Assembly: GCA_002495055.1 (NCBI GenBank)
Contig: DADR01000016.1
Span: 1 to 15,482 of the forward strand
Origin: Methanoregula sp. UBA247
Lineage (GTDB): Archaea > Halobacteriota > Methanomicrobia > Methanomicrobiales > Methanospirillaceae
Reading direction: 5' to 3'
Length of the DNA: 15,482 nucleotides
Within the stretch, counting starts at the first letter, position 1. Each line of letters begins with the position of its first letter. The notes under the pieces were generated by a model. That model saw only the letters and a list, made by a program, of their open reading frames with translations, searched no databases and was not told where the DNA came from. Below, piece after piece: positions 14,473 through 15,482 of the stretch. Made by a program: the position numbers and the translations under genes.

Positions 14473-15351
14473 GTGACCTCATCTCATTCAATATTTGTCA
14501 TTCTCGTTGTCACAGCGGGGCTGGTACTGGCAGCGGGGTGCGTGGGGCAGGCTGAAAACGGGAAAAACGCAGGGAATGGGATTTCCCCTGTTCTGACTAT
14601 TTCATCAATCCCAAATCCAACACAGATAGAAACCTATCAGATCCCCAAAGAGGGTTATTGGATTAAGATAGATCCCATCAGCGACAAGCGTGTGGGGGAT
14701 ATTTTCACGGTAACTGCAACTACGAATCTTTCGAGTGGTGAAGAAATTCTCGTCCAGGTTTATTCATCGACATTTTTCCCCGGGGGTCAACGAGAATTCT
14801 ATGGCGCAACTCGTACTGTCAGAGTCGATAAGGGAATGAATGGAATCAACACGATTTCATTCGTTGTTGATTCTTCCACATTATACAATTCTTCCCCGTT
14901 AAGACCGGACGAATACATTGTCACGGAAGATGCAGTCGACCAGCCGGTCACCGGCGCTGCACTGTTCAATGTTCTTCCCGCTCCCTATTCTTACGGGAAA
15001 ACTCCATTAAAGCCGAAGAATTTTATCGACTGGGGAAAACTGGACCTGCCCCCGCTTAAGGTCAATAATTCGATGCAACCGGAAATTCCAAAATTAAGTA
15101 TCAATCTCTTCCCGGATTCATCACAACCGGGTCAGTTGCCTCGCGGCTCAATTGTTGTTTTCTCTCCGGACAGTATTGTCAGGGTTTTTGATAAAAACGG
15201 TACACAAACTGCAGCCTACCTGGATTTCAATACATTTCGTTCAGCCGGTGTCCCCTCAGGATCTATTGTCGATGCATCCGTTGGAAACGTCTCAACCGTT
15301 ACCTATGGGGGCGAAAGGATCCTCACCATGATTCATGAGGCGGGGGATTAA
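14473..15351 (+). CDS. Secreted lipoprotein of methanogen surface-domain type
   Basis: This 292-residue protein is probably anchored outside the cell membrane. A signal peptide (about 1-22) ends in the lipobox LAAGC, with C23 as the lipid-modified residue. A low-complexity linker (about 24-55) follows. A domain at about 57-170, with IDPISDKRVGDIF, TNLSSGEEILVQVY and DEYIVTEDAVDQPVTG, resembles a beta-rich domain seen repeatedly in Methanomicrobiales surface proteins, possibly of the DUF3821 type; I am not sure of the name. The C-terminal part (about 200-292) is unrecognised. The GTG start is supported by GGTGA 6 nt upstream. The gene lies between two copies of a GC-rich palindromic element. 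Its role is unknown; a cell-envelope or adhesion function is a guess. Confidence 0.82.
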   Translation: MTSSHSIFVILVVTAGLVLAAGCVGQAENGKNAGNGISPVLTISSIPNPTQIETYQIPKEGYWIKIDPISDKRVGDIFTVTATTNLSSGEEILVQVYSSTFFPGGQREFYGATRTVRVDKGMNGINTISFVVDSSTLYNSSPLRPDEYIVTEDAVDQPVTGAALFNVLPAPYSYGKTPLKPKNFIDWGKLDLPPLKVNNSMQPEIPKLSINLFPDSSQPGQLPRGSIVVFSPDSIVRVFDKNGTQTAAYLDFNTFRSAGVPSGSIVDASVGNVSTVTYGGERILTMIHEAGD

Positions 15352-15447
15352 TGATAGACAAAGGAAATAAAAGGATTTTTAAAAAAGGTTTACTCGTTCT
15401 GTGAAAGTACTATCTAATGTGGGACAGGCGGTGACTCTCGCTTGTAT
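15352..15447 (+). terminator. Downstream region of the lipoprotein gene
   Basis: A short T-run (GGATTTTTAAAAAAGG, about 15372-15387) lies 20 nt beyond the stop and may terminate the transcript or serve as a promoter for a gene beyond the window. No coding region is seen. Confidence 0.35.
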
Positions 15448-15482
15448 GATGAACACCGCCGCCCCCGACGGGGTGCCCCCGC
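15448..15482. repeat. GC-rich palindromic element, copy 2 (cut by window edge)
   Basis: This copy matches 14324-14358 over 35 nt with three differences, all transitions (copy positions 8, 21 and 27). The window ends before the right arm of the outer stem, so completeness is unknown. Confidence 0.75.

Noticed and set aside
14324..15482. CRISPR array
   Set aside because: Only two GC-rich copies more than 1 kb apart with a gene between them; no regular spacers.

Overview
The window looks like part of a methanogenic archaeon's chromosome, most likely in the order Methanomicrobiales (Methanoregula-like). This rests on protein character, not a database search. The signs are a group II chaperonin with a GGM-rich tail, a receiver/GAF/PAS/HATPase sensor kinase of methanogen style, an archaeal vesicle-type GTPase with its zinc-ribbon partner, several CBS-domain proteins, archaeal TATA-like promoters, T-tract terminators and Shine-Dalgarno (SD) sites matching GGAGGTGA. 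No rRNA, tRNA, CRISPR array, transposase or phage gene was seen.

Layout, left to right: a small cupin (minus, 227-568); a gene-poor stretch with hairpins; a large hybrid sensor kinase with three tandem PAS domains at an exact 375-bp period (plus, best start 1139); a thermosome subunit with its own promoter and a 3' stem-loop; a small zinc-ribbon membrane protein; and a lone HEPN-like protein with an R-N-x3-H motif. Converging on the HEPN-like gene is the minus-strand pair arvC-arvA (zinc ribbon and Era-like GTPase). Divergent from arvA is the most striking locus, five consecutive genes (8384-12358) made almost only of CBS domains. I count 18 CBS motifs (2+4+4+4+4), and the first protein also carries a C-terminal zinc ribbon. 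After a gene-poor gap come an isochorismatase-family hydrolase (minus), a DUF1648/SdpI-type membrane protein (minus) and a secreted lipoprotein (plus). The lipoprotein is flanked by two copies of a GC-rich palindromic element, the second cut off by the window edge.

Working together: the CBS genes overlap or nearly abut, apart from one 102-nt gap, and the first has a near-perfect SD and a palindrome over its TATA box. They probably form a co-regulated adenine-nucleotide or SAM sensing array with no visible effector domain. The arv pair shares the divergent control region and carries related half-sites in its leader, so common regulation is possible but unproven. The other genes look like independent housekeeping, stress, sensory or envelope functions.
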